This document shows positions 8,290 through 16,001 of a stretch of DNA of 44,853 nt, piece by piece (positions within the stretch are counted from its first letter, which is position 1; each line of letters starts with the position of its first letter). Both the position numbers and the translations under genes were made by a program. The notes beneath the pieces were generated by a model, which did no database searches, was not told the DNA's origin, and worked only from the letters and a program-made list of their open reading frames with translations. The stretch comes from UBA1731 sp964440985 (GTDB taxonomy: Bacteria > Verrucomicrobiota > Kiritimatiellia > RFP12 > UBA1067). The stretch is taken from NCBI GenBank assembly GCA_964440985.1, contig CAYTWE010000015.1, positions 1 to 44,853 of the forward strand. Direction: 5' to 3'.

Positions 8290-9490
8290 ATGGCTTTCAA
8301 CAAGATAAAGTATACCCAATCAGTCTGGGGCTATCAAGAGGTAAAGCGCAGATTTTGGCTGGAAGGCGGAAATCGCGTTTTGAGCCTTTATTTACGGCCC
8401 CCAGACGCACACTGCCCCAAATGCAAGTCGCGAGACGTCAGGGCGAACAAGCACAGGGAGAGGGCGCTCATCGGCCTGCCGAACGGGAAATGCCAGGTTC
8501 GATTCGTCGTGCCCATCAGAAAGGTCGTCTGCCGCGACTGCAAGGCCGTGACATACGAGTGCATCGCATTCGCCGCGTACAAGAACGCCCGCATCACCAG
8601 ATCGCTCGCGAGGGAACTTCTTGCCCGCGCGGCAGACGTGTCGATGAAGTCCCTCGCGGAGGAATACCGCATATCGTGGCGCACCGTCCGCGACGCAATC
8701 GAGGACGGGCTGCGCAAGCGATACAGACGCAGAGACTACAGCAAGGTGACGAACATCGGCATCGACGAGCTGTACGTGTTCAGGCACGAAAGGACAAGCC
8801 GCAAGTACATCACGACTGTGCGCGACAAAGACGGCAAGGCCGTGCTTGAGGTCGACAGAGGCAAGGGCGCGGCCGTGCTGAAGAGGTTCGAGAGGAAGAT
8901 CGCCCCGTTCAAGGAGAGCATAAAGACGGTCAGCATGGACATGGCCAGCTCGTACAACTCCTGGGCCGAGGAGTTCTTGCCAGACACCACGATCATCATC
9001 GACCGCTTCCATGTCATAAAGGCCCTGAACGACCGCGTAGACAAGGCCCGACGAAGGGTCATGGCGCAAGACCGCGAAGAAGATCAAGGGCAACCGCTAC
9101 GTGTTCCTGAAGAGCCGTGAGAAGCTGACGCTGAAGGAGGAGAAGAAGCTCGAGTGCGCCATCAAGATCAAGGAATGTGTCGCGCTTGCGGAAGTCCATC
9201 TGTTCAAGGAAATAATGCGAAGCATCTACGCGAACGCCAAGACGATTGTGGACTCCGCGCCACTATTCGACGGATGGATCGAGGACGCAGCGGCGAGCAG
9301 CGTGCCGGAACTCAAGAGCGCGGCAAAGACCTTCGCAAGAAACCGGGATGGTATACTTGCCTACAGGTCTTCAGGTGGGATGAACAACGCTGCCACGGTG
9401 GGATTCAACAGGAAGACGCGAGGCTGCTGGAGACCGTGTACGGATTCCATGACTACAAGTTCCTGCGGCTGAGGATCTTCAATCTTGGCG
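8290..9490 (+). pseudogene. ISL3-family transposase, broken by two single-base indels
   Basis: The first segment (8290 to about 9063) encodes an N-terminal zinc-finger-like part with CPKCKSR and CRDCK, a helix-turn-helix, and the DDE-type ISL3 core with GIDELYVF, SMDMASSYNSW and IIIDRFHVIKALN. After 9063 the family reading continues one frame over (KTAKKIKGNRYVFLKSREK), which fits an extra G in ATGGCGC at 9063-9064. At about 9420-9425 it shifts back, with GFNRKT followed by LLETVYGFHDYKFLRLRIFNL, fitting a one-base loss. The two changes compensate, and homology ends near 9490. The ATG at 8290 is the likely original start. Sequencing error is possible but two errors in one gene are less likely than decay. 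Confidence 0.85.
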
Positions 9491-9578
9491 AGAAGAAATC
9501 GATCAGGGACAGCACTCGCCACTCTGTTACGCAAGATCTACCGACAAAAAGGTTTATGAGTTTAATTTCGGTAAGAAG

Positions 9579-9914
9579 TTGCTTAGAAAATGGTATCAGT
9601 ACGATGTTCAGACGCAATTAGAATGGGTGAACGCATATGAGCAAGAACATAAGATAGATATGAAGTTCAAGTTGATTGATAAGGAAACAACTGTCTATGG
9701 CTTTGATACTCCCCAAAGGGTTTGGTTTCATCAAGCGTCCTATCAATATAGGCACAACACGAAGGAATATCGTCTCACATATTTCGGAGAGGAGAAGGAT
9801 TACACCCTCATGGGTGGCATTGACGGTGTGCTCATCAAAGATTTGGCCACACCACGCTTTCGGTATGTGAGGGGTGACCCAGATTCCCTGCGCATTGAGA
9901 TTGAACGTGATTAA
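9579..9914 (+). CDS. Hypothetical protein, possibly a truncated C-terminal fragment
   Basis: 111 residues from GTG/ATG-type start to stop at 9914, not recognised. The frame stays open upstream to at least 9486 and reads ARSTDKKVYEFNFGKK before the assigned start, so this may be the C-terminal part of a longer gene cut by the neighbouring IS. The sequence is rich in Tyr, Lys and Glu (for example SYQYRHNTKEYRLTYFGEEK), soluble in character, with no signal or membrane segment. Its DNA is clearly AT-richer than its neighbours, which suggests separate origin. Confidence 0.45.
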   Translation: MLRKWYQYDVQTQLEWVNAYEQEHKIDMKFKLIDKETTVYGFDTPQRVWFHQASYQYRHNTKEYRLTYFGEEKDYTLMGGIDGVLIKDLATPRFRYVRGDPDSLRIEIERD

Positions 9915-10184
9915 GGTGAGTCGTTGTGCGTAAGTCGATTACCGTGCATTCTTTCCTCAATTGTACGGTGGTCGGCAAAACAATGGCACTGATAAGCCTC
10001 GGCAGCGAGGCGACATTCTGGAAAGCTGGGGTCGGACTGGTTCGCTGTCTGATCTGTCTGTTGTGGTTTCCCTTCAGGTTGTTGGTCTACAGGAACTGCC
10101 GAACCGTTGCCGGGAGTGCGAACACCGTTCAACTCCCACCGCCATGTCGACTTCGGGATGCCGTGCGGCAGTGCGAAGAACCAA
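9915..10184. other. Gene-free stretch
   Basis: No ORF here has a credible start, ribosome binding site or recognisable product. The plus-strand frame that runs through it into the 10255 gene has no family-like residues before that gene's ATG. I see no repeats or RNA gene. Confidence 0.5.
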
Positions 10185-10217
10185 AAGCCGGGCGGCGCAC
10201 AAGGTGCCGCCCGGCTT
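10185..10217. terminator. Strong GC hairpin, probable terminator
   Basis: AAGCCGGGCGGC (10185-10196) and its exact complement (10206-10217) enclose a 9-base loop. The stem is 12 bp with mostly G-C pairs. Only a short CGTTAAAT follows rather than a T-run, so termination strength is uncertain. It insulates the accessory segment from the gene at 10255. Confidence 0.6.
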
Positions 10218-10238
10218 CGTTAAATCATCCGCGCGATT

Positions 10239-10247
10239 TGATATAAT
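10239..10247 (+). promoter_or_regulatory. Extended -10 promoter of the glycosyltransferase gene
   Basis: TGA-TATAAT (10239-10247) is a perfect -10 box with the TGn extension. The ATG at 10255 starts 7 bases later, where transcription would begin, so the mRNA is probably leaderless. No good -35 is seen. Confidence 0.65.
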
Positions 10248-10254
10248 CCCCTGC

Positions 10255-11295
10255 ATGAAACCGAGTCAGCCACATCGCATACTGCTTGTAGACAATCTGA
10301 TGATTCGCCGCTACGGCAATCTGAGGATGGGGCCGGGCCGGAAGCTGATGTGCGGCGCAATACGCAACGACTGGCGGATATGCGAGTTCTCAGACCGTGA
10401 CATGGCGCGTCTTCTCGCCCCGTTCGGAATCCGTGCACTGGGCGGGGCGATCGCCAACCGGAAACTGCTTCTCACTGCAAGGAACTTCCGTCCGGACATA
10501 GTGCTGATCGGACACTGCGACTACATAGAGAACGATACGCTCCATGCAATCCGCAAAGCATTGCCTGGCGTCAAAATTGCGCACTTCAACGTCGATCCGC
10601 TGTGGCAGGAGCACACCCGTGAGCAGATGGCGGAACGCATGGAGTCGTGCGACGCACTCTTTGCGACGACGGCTGGAGAAATCCTGAAGACATGGCGAAC
10701 CGGCGGCAACGCAGTCGCGTACATGCCCAATCCGTCCGATCCTTCAATGGAGAATCAGGACAACGGCGCGAAGACCGAGTTTGCGAGGGATCTTTTCTTT
10801 GCCGGGAATCCAAGGGCCGGCGACCCGCGCTGGGAACTGCTTCGTGCATTGATGGCAAAGATCGACGGTCGGCTCAGAGTGGATGTGTTCGGGCAGAGCC
10901 GCCCATCCATCTGGGGGGCTGACTATGAGGATGTGCTCGCATCCAGCAAGATGTCGCTCAACCTGAACCGCAAAGAGGGCGACAAATGGTATTCGTCAGA
11001 CCGAATCGCCCACCTGATGGGGTTTGGGATTTTAACGTTTCAGTCTTCAAGGAACATGATGCAGCGGTTCTTCTCGGATGACGAGACTGTCTGGTTTGAC
11101 GACGCCGACGATCTTGCCGACAAGGTTCTGCACTACAATGCGCATGACGGTGAACGGGCGAAGATCGCATCCGCCGGGCGCAGGAGATACCATGACCTCT
11201 TCAACGGGGCGCGGGTTCTGCGGTACATGGTCGAGGTGATGACCGGCGATGAGCTGTCCGAGCCGTATGAATGGGCGGAGGAGGTGTACCGTTGA
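10255..11295 (+). CDS. GT-B glycosyltransferase, CgeB/YkvP-like
   Basis: A 346-residue protein. The C-terminal half (about 175-340) resembles the CgeB/YkvP-like glycosyltransferase domain: DLFFAGNPRAGDPRWELLRAL, a YEDVLASSKMSLNLNR segment, the donor-binding region RIAHLMGFGILTFQS, and a final DDADDLADKVLHY. The N-terminal half (about 10-170) is the Rossmann-like acceptor domain. Donor and acceptor are unknown. The gene abuts an LpxL-like acyltransferase gene, so a role in lipid A core or other envelope glycan is plausible. The ATG at 10255 was preferred because an extended -10 lies immediately upstream; upstream codons in the same frame are not family-like. Confidence 0.75.
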   Translation: MKPSQPHRILLVDNLMIRRYGNLRMGPGRKLMCGAIRNDWRICEFSDRDMARLLAPFGIRALGGAIANRKLLLTARNFRPDIVLIGHCDYIENDTLHAIRKALPGVKIAHFNVDPLWQEHTREQMAERMESCDALFATTAGEILKTWRTGGNAVAYMPNPSDPSMENQDNGAKTEFARDLFFAGNPRAGDPRWELLRALMAKIDGRLRVDVFGQSRPSIWGADYEDVLASSKMSLNLNRKEGDKWYSSDRIAHLMGFGILTFQSSRNMMQRFFSDDETVWFDDADDLADKVLHYNAHDGERAKIASAGRRRYHDLFNGARVLRYMVEVMTGDELSEPYEWAEEVYR

Positions 11296-12299
11296 GACTG
11301 CGCAAAAGGATGAAGCGGTGGATGCGGTCGCTGCGCGTTCCATTTGAATGGTTCGGAATCGGGCTTGGTGTGGCCGTGCTGTCGCGTCTTCCTCACGGCT
11401 GGATGCTTGGCGCGTGCGATTTCGCGGCCATGGTGATGCATTCGTTGGATGCGTACGGACGCAAGCTTGCGCTGTTCAACCTTCGCGTGATCACGGGCGC
11501 GGACGAGGTGAAGGACATGCCGTTCTCTGCGCTTTCCGGGGCGAGGCTCGCACCGCCGACTGTGCGTGAAGCGAAAATCATCAGGCGGAGCTACAGAAAC
11601 ATGGCGCGAACGATTGGGCACGCATTCTGGACCTGCCGCAACGCCAAGAGCCGTGTGGCGGAGGTCGGCGTGATGTCCGAGGCCGGGCGGTGCTTCCTTG
11701 CCGCAAACAAGCCTGCCGTCACCGTTTCCGGACATATCGGATGCTGGGAGATACTTTCGCAGCTTGCGTTTCTCGAAGGACACCGCATGATGTCTGTGGC
11801 GAAGGACATAGGGACATCCGGCATGACCCGACTGCTCATGAAGTCGCGCACTTCGATTGGGCAGGAGATTGTGCACGCCGACGGTGCGTTCCGTCCGCTC
11901 ATGCAGGGAATCAAGGACGGAAAATCGCTCGGCCTTCTTGTGGATCAGGTCGTGAAGCCGAAGAACGGAGGCGTATGGGTGAGGTTCTTCGGAAGGCCGG
12001 TGCCGGTTTCGGCGGCGCCCGCGTTCTTCGCCGCGAAGGGCAAGGCGCCTGTTGCTGTCGCGTGGAGCCGTCCGCTCCATGACGGACGCTACAGATGTGA
12101 AGTGGTGGCCGTCTACTCTCCGCAGGAGGCGCGTGAGGTGTGGCGACTGACGCAAAGCTGCATTGACGACCTTTCGCGCATAATCCGCCGTCACCCATCC
12201 TGCTGGGTGCTGAACTACCGCTATTTCAGGAAATCTCCGACGGCGGAGGAACTCTCCCAGCTGTGCGCGAGGGAGCAGTGCTCGGCGCAGAAGACATGA
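11292..12299 (+). CDS. LpxL/HtrB-family lipid A acyltransferase
   Basis: A 335-residue membrane-associated acyltransferase that probably adds a secondary acyl chain to lipid A or a related lipid. The HX4E catalytic box is seen as HIGCWE (H148, E153), followed by the LLVDQ and RFFGRPVPVSAAPAFFA segments typical of LpxL/HtrB. An N-terminal hydrophobic segment lies at about 21-45. TTG at 11292 is the preferred start: AGGAGGT lies 6 bases upstream and it overlaps the previous stop. ATG at 11310 (329 residues) is the alternative. Paired with the preceding glycosyltransferase it points to outer membrane lipid synthesis. Confidence 0.82.
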   Translation: MRLRKRMKRWMRSLRVPFEWFGIGLGVAVLSRLPHGWMLGACDFAAMVMHSLDAYGRKLALFNLRVITGADEVKDMPFSALSGARLAPPTVREAKIIRRSYRNMARTIGHAFWTCRNAKSRVAEVGVMSEAGRCFLAANKPAVTVSGHIGCWEILSQLAFLEGHRMMSVAKDIGTSGMTRLLMKSRTSIGQEIVHADGAFRPLMQGIKDGKSLGLLVDQVVKPKNGGVWVRFFGRPVPVSAAPAFFAAKGKAPVAVAWSRPLHDGRYRCEVVAVYSPQEAREVWRLTQSCIDDLSRIIRRHPSCWVLNYRYFRKSPTAEELSQLCAREQCSAQKT

Positions 12300-12311
12300 C
12301 GAAAAAACCAT

Positions 12312-12340
12312 TTGCCGAGAAAGGCGAAATAGCATATACT
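12312..12340 (+). promoter_or_regulatory. Sigma70-like promoter of the surface-repeat gene
   Basis: TTGCCG (12312-12317), 17-base spacer, TATACT (12335-12340). The 5' leader would be about 35 bases and includes AAGGAAGCAG before the ATG at 12383. Confidence 0.65.
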
Positions 12341-12382
12341 ACACACCGTTTTTCACCTCATCAGAACCATAAGGAAGCAGAA

Positions 12383-12994
12383 ATGAAAAAAGTACTGTTC
12401 TCATTGACGATGGTCGCCGCCTGTGCGTTTGCCCAGGAGACTGCGAAGCCGGAAGGTGCGGAGAAGCAGTCCGAAGCTCCCGCTCAGGTCGTGCAGCAGC
12501 CGACCGCCCGTGAGCAGAAGCTTCAGAAGGCCTCGTGGCCGGTCTGGTTGGCGTTCAACTCCACGAAGAACATCGATGTAGTAGGTATGCGCCTTACGCT
12601 TCCGTACGGTGCCTGCGAGGGGCTTACGGGATTCGATCTTGGTCTGTTCGGACGTTGCCGCTACATGGAGGGCTTTCAGTTCAACATCATGCGCAACGCC
12701 GCCGAGGATGTGCTTTCCGGAATGCAGCTTGGCATATACAACACGGCTGGCCGTGCCGATATGCTCGGCATCCAGGTCGGTCTCTGGAACGAGGCTCAGG
12801 CGATCCGCGGTGTACAGGTAGGACTCATCAACGTGGCGAATTCCGTTTCCGGTTTCCAGATCGGTCTCATAAACCGCAGCGAATCGCTCTACGGCATTCA
12901 GGTCGGTGCAGTCAACGTAATCCGCGAATCCGATCCTTCGTTCCTGCCTCTCATCAACGTCGGGTTTGAGTCCTTCGGCTCATCCGCCCTCTAA
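12383..12994 (+). CDS. Exported surface-repeat protein (LA_2272-type repeats)
   Basis: 203 residues with a signal peptide (MKKVLFSLTMVAACAFA, cleavage before QE), a Gln/Ala/Pro-rich linker (18-50), then tandem repeats of about 14-16 residues with pattern GxQxGxxN: they begin at G97, G113, G129, G143, G157 and G171, for example GIQVGLWNEAQAIR and GVQVGLINVANSVS. This pattern matches the LA_2272-type surface repeat proteins first noted in Leptospira; a solenoid or beta-rich outer surface structure is likely. Function is unknown. It has its own promoter and lies 12 bases before the DUF1015 gene. The original longer frame upstream has no signal and was rejected. Confidence 0.78.
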   Translation: MKKVLFSLTMVAACAFAQETAKPEGAEKQSEAPAQVVQQPTAREQKLQKASWPVWLAFNSTKNIDVVGMRLTLPYGACEGLTGFDLGLFGRCRYMEGFQFNIMRNAAEDVLSGMQLGIYNTAGRADMLGIQVGLWNEAQAIRGVQVGLINVANSVSGFQIGLINRSESLYGIQVGAVNVIRESDPSFLPLINVGFESFGSSAL

Positions 12995-13006
12995 GGCTCT
13001 TCAGCA

Positions 13007-14206
13007 GTGAACATACGCCCGTTCGCCGCCGTCCGTCCTGACCCGGCCTTCGCCGCGCAGGTCGCCGCCGTTCCGTACGATGTTGTCGATACAGCCGAGG
13101 CGCGAGCACTTGCGGCCGGCAATCCGAAGAGCTTTCTGCACGTATCGCGTCCGGAGATCGATATGCCGGATGGAACGGACTGCTCTTCGCCTGAAGCCTA
13201 TGCCCAGGCCCGCAAAGCGCTTGACGCGCTCCGTAGCGACGGCACGTTGATGCAGGAGGGTGAGCCGGCGTACTACGCATACAGGCAGGTGATGTCCGGT
13301 CGTGAGCAGACGGGCATCGTTGCCACGTTCGATACGCAGGACTATCTCGCCGGCATCCTCAAGCAGCACGAAAAGACGCGCCGCGACAAGGAGGACGACC
13401 GCACGAACCACATCCGCATCCTCGGTGCGCAGACAGGTCCGGCGTTCCTCACGTACCGCGACGGGAATGCATACGGCAAGGCGATATCCGACATCGTTTC
13501 CGAAGCCTGCCGCAACGAGCCTCTGTACGACTTCACCGCGGATGACGGAATCCGCCACACTGTGTGGAAGATTGCGGACGCCACGCAGTGCATGGCCGAC
13601 GAACTTCAGGAGCTTTTCGCCAACGTGCCGGCGGCATACATCGCCGACGGGCATCACCGAAGCGCGGCGGCAAGCCGCTATGCAAAGGAGCAGGGGTTCA
13701 GCGGCGAATCCAGGTGGTTCCTGGCGGTGATATTCCCGGCGTCGCAGCTTGCGATACTTCCGTACAACAGGCTTGTCCACGACTTGAACGGACTTGATGC
13801 ATCGCAGGTTCTCGACAGGGCGAAGGAGGTCTTCACAGGAGGAAGCCGCCGGTGCAGGATGTACATCGCCGGAGAATGGCACGAACTTTCGTGGGAGATT
13901 CCGCAGGGTGCAGACCCCGTGTCGGCTTTAGACGTATCATTCCTGCAGGACAGATTCCTTGCGCCGGTGCTTGGCGTCTCCGATCCGCGCACCGATCCGC
14001 GCATATCGTTCATGGGCGGCATACGCGGCGAGGGGGCGTTGGCCGCAAAGGTGGATTCCGGCGAAGCGGCAGTTGCGTTCTCGATGGAGGGGGTCTCCGT
14101 CGAGGAGATGATGTCCATCGCAGACGCGGGACAGGTCATGCCGCCGAAATCAACCTGGTTTGAACCGAAGCTGCGCTCAGGGTTGTTTGTCCATGCGTTG
14201 GATTAG
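13007..14206 (+). CDS. DUF1015 family protein
   Basis: 399 residues that match DUF1015 over the full length: RPFAAVRPDPAFAAQVAAVP at the N-terminus, PYDVVDTAEA, QHEKT (DUF1015 proteins have a similar HE motif), and AYIADGHHRSAAASRYA at about 208-224. The GTG start at 13007 gives exactly the usual family N-terminus. The biochemical role of the family is not established; in some genomes it lies near serine or hydroxy acid metabolism genes, which I do not see here. It overlaps the next gene by 14 bases. Confidence 0.85.
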   Translation: MNIRPFAAVRPDPAFAAQVAAVPYDVVDTAEARALAAGNPKSFLHVSRPEIDMPDGTDCSSPEAYAQARKALDALRSDGTLMQEGEPAYYAYRQVMSGREQTGIVATFDTQDYLAGILKQHEKTRRDKEDDRTNHIRILGAQTGPAFLTYRDGNAYGKAISDIVSEACRNEPLYDFTADDGIRHTVWKIADATQCMADELQELFANVPAAYIADGHHRSAAASRYAKEQGFSGESRWFLAVIFPASQLAILPYNRLVHDLNGLDASQVLDRAKEVFTGGSRRCRMYIAGEWHELSWEIPQGADPVSALDVSFLQDRFLAPVLGVSDPRTDPRISFMGGIRGEGALAAKVDSGEAAVAFSMEGVSVEEMMSIADAGQVMPPKSTWFEPKLRSGLFVHALD

Positions 14207-14681
14207 GGAGAAGGCAAAGGCTCTTCGTGAGAAGATTGTGGGCGAGCGCAAGTCCGCGACATTCATCGCCCGAGGGTGGGCGCTCGGCGCATTCGTCGGG
14301 AGTGTGATACCGTTCGGAGTGCAGATATACGTCGCTCTGCCGCTCTCGTTCCTGCTGCGGTGCTCGAAGATCGGGGCGCTCACCGGTACGCTCATCACGA
14401 ATCCCGTGACAATAATATTCATCTATCCGGCTCAATGCTGGGTCGGTGCGCGCATCATCGGCAAAGACCTCTCGTGGCAGGCCATATCTGAGGCGTTCAA
14501 GGGTGTGCTGGAGAAGCAGGACTGGGCTTCGCTTATGCAGCTCTCCGGCGATTTCATCGCATCATTCTTTGTCGGCGGATTCCTTCTTGCGGCCATCGCC
14601 ACGCCGGTCATGTACTTTGGGGTGTTGTCGCTGGTGCGCAACTACCGCCGCATCAGGGGCATTCCGGACGTTCAGTCTTGA
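14193..14681 (+). CDS. DUF2062 membrane protein
   Basis: 162 residues with two or three membrane segments: GWALGAFVGSVIPFGVQIYV, IGALTGTLITNPVTIIFIY and SFFVGGFLLAAIATPVMYFG. The PFG...TNPVT pattern is that of DUF2062, small inner membrane proteins of unknown function. The ATG at 14193, inside the end of the DUF1015 gene, is preferred over a start at 14160 because it gives a typical short basic N-terminus (MRWIREKAKALREK). Translation is probably coupled. Confidence 0.75.
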   Translation: MRWIREKAKALREKIVGERKSATFIARGWALGAFVGSVIPFGVQIYVALPLSFLLRCSKIGALTGTLITNPVTIIFIYPAQCWVGARIIGKDLSWQAISEAFKGVLEKQDWASLMQLSGDFIASFFVGGFLLAAIATPVMYFGVLSLVRNYRRIRGIPDVQS

Positions 14682-14726
14682 TTGCCGCGAAGCAGGGCTT
14701 TCTGCGTCGGGCTGTTCGTCAGGCCA

Positions 14727-15875
14727 TCATTTGACCGGTTCGACAGAGAACGCATCGAACGCAGCAGGGTTGTCGTCGTCAGTGCGTCCGCCGGTGAGCG
14801 TGGCTGTCGCCGATCCGACAGGGACCGGCACCTTGGCCTTCTTGCTTCTCCTCACCGTCCAGCGTTCGTCCCTGATGATCTTGCCGGAACTGTCGCGAAA
14901 GGCAAGCTGAAGATGTGCGGCCGGCGAATCCTTGCCGAGTTTCACCTGCACCAACGCCTTTCTCGTTCCTATCGGTATGTCGCACTTTGCGGTTCTGTCG
15001 ATGTGGCCGATTGCCGAGACCTTCGTCACGCGGTTTGTGACGACTTTGACCGTCTGCACACGGTTTGTTATGACTTCCGTGACGGTTTCCACCCTCTCTT
15101 CCGGAGCGAGAATCCATGCCGCAGTTCCGGCCGCAACGGCGGCTGCGACGGCGATTCCGGCGATGATGCGCTTCTTCATGCGCTTCTGGTTCCGCCCCGT
15201 CTGCATCACGGAACGCACAGTGAAGGGCAGCCGGCGGAACGTGACCGTGCGTTCAACGTCATCGTACAGCACGTAGGTGGATTCGCACGTGTTTCCGTCC
15301 GTACGCGGATAGCCCACGCTGCCGGGGTTGACGATGTAGCGTTTGCCGTCCTCGACCGTGAAGTCTGTAGGCGCAAGCGAGTACACCTTTCCGCTTGAGC
15401 CAACGAGAAATATGCCGGGGACGTGTGAGTGTCCCACGAACATGAGCTGGTCGCGAGTTGCGGCGAAGTTCGCCGCCGCCTCCGATTCGTCGGACACATA
15501 CAGGAACGATTTGGGAGACGTGAAGTCGCCGTGCGAACAGATGAAGGTCTTTGCGCGGAAAAGGTACGGACGGTTTTTGAGCCAGTTCAGGTTTTCGGAC
15601 GAAAGCGCATCCCTGTGGCGCGACACCGCATCGGCGGCGATATCGATGAAGTCGGATGGATCGAGGCGTCCGGCGACGGCATCGTCATGATTTCCGGCCA
15701 GTGACACGGCGGCGATCCGGCGTATCGTGTCTACGGTCTTTTCCGGTTCAGGCCCGTATCCGACAATATCGCCGAGGCATATGACCTTTCCGGCGCCGCT
15801 GGCGCGGGCGTCTTCGATCACCGCCGCAAGCGCGATTTCGTTGGCGTGTATGTCGGATATGATTGCGTATGTCAT
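14727..15875 (-). CDS. Metallophosphoesterase with membrane anchor and C-terminal domain
   Basis: The only minus-strand gene here, 382 residues. Residues 1-215 form a YfcE/MJ0936-like calcineurin phosphoesterase with all metal motifs: DIHAN (D8, H10), GDIVGYG (D36), GNHDD (N62, H63), CSHGD (H115) and GHSHVP (H149, H151), then NPGSVGYPR. Residues 238-257 are a transmembrane helix after a basic patch. Residues 258-382 follow, with a duplicated TNRV (270-273, 280-283) and a beta-rich end. With the basic patch inside, the enzyme would be cytoplasmic and the tail periplasmic. The fusion is unusual: family members are normally soluble and about 150-250 residues. The substrate is unknown. It is divergent from gltA. 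Confidence 0.85.
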   Translation of the reverse strand: MTYAIISDIHANEIALAAVIEDARASGAGKVICLGDIVGYGPEPEKTVDTIRRIAAVSLAGNHDDAVAGRLDPSDFIDIAADAVSRHRDALSSENLNWLKNRPYLFRAKTFICSHGDFTSPKSFLYVSDESEAAANFAATRDQLMFVGHSHVPGIFLVGSSGKVYSLAPTDFTVEDGKRYIVNPGSVGYPRTDGNTCESTYVLYDDVERTVTFRRLPFTVRSVMQTGRNQKRMKKRIIAGIAVAAAVAAGTAAWILAPEERVETVTEVITNRVQTVKVVTNRVTKVSAIGHIDRTAKCDIPIGTRKALVQVKLGKDSPAAHLQLAFRDSSGKIIRDERWTVRRSKKAKVPVPVGSATATLTGGRTDDDNPAAFDAFSVEPVK

Positions 15876-15935
15876 CTCAGCCCCGCTCCGTGTGGGAAAG
15901 CCGTTGCGTCAATACCCCCGGCTTTCGATTCAGAC

Positions 15936-15964
15936 ATTATACCATACTTCACCCTGACGGATAA
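15936..15964 (-). promoter_or_regulatory. Promoter of the phosphoesterase gene
   Basis: On the minus strand TATAAT occupies 15941-15936. The hexamer at the proper distance (TTATCC, 15964-15959, 17-base spacer) is weak. The leader is about 55 bases. Confidence 0.5.
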
Positions 15965-15976
15965 ATATGGTACAAT
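15948..15976 (+). promoter_or_regulatory. Promoter of citrate synthase
   Basis: TTCACC (15948-15953), 17-base spacer, TACAAT (15971-15976), about 25 bases before the start codon. It overlaps the divergent minus-strand promoter, so the two may exclude each other. Confidence 0.6.
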
Positions 15977-16001
15977 CCGCATAAATTTTTGATATGGAGA
16001 C

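Larger units (their letters stand above)
8216..9490 (+). mobile_element. Decayed ISL3-family insertion sequence
   Basis: The limits are approximate. The left side lies after the 8151-8215 hairpin, and homology to the transposase ends at about 9490, after which base composition becomes AT-richer. I could not find matching terminal inverted repeats or a target duplication by eye, so one end may be lost. The only cargo is the broken transposase at 8290. Confidence 0.6.

Noticed and set aside
9060..9425. Programmed frameshift in the transposase
   Set aside because: Neither site has a slippery heptamer such as A AAA AAG; the changes look like ordinary single-base indels.
9961..10254. N-terminal extension of the glycosyltransferase gene
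   Set aside because: The open frame contains the terminator hairpin and the -10 box of the gene, so it is not translated as part of it.
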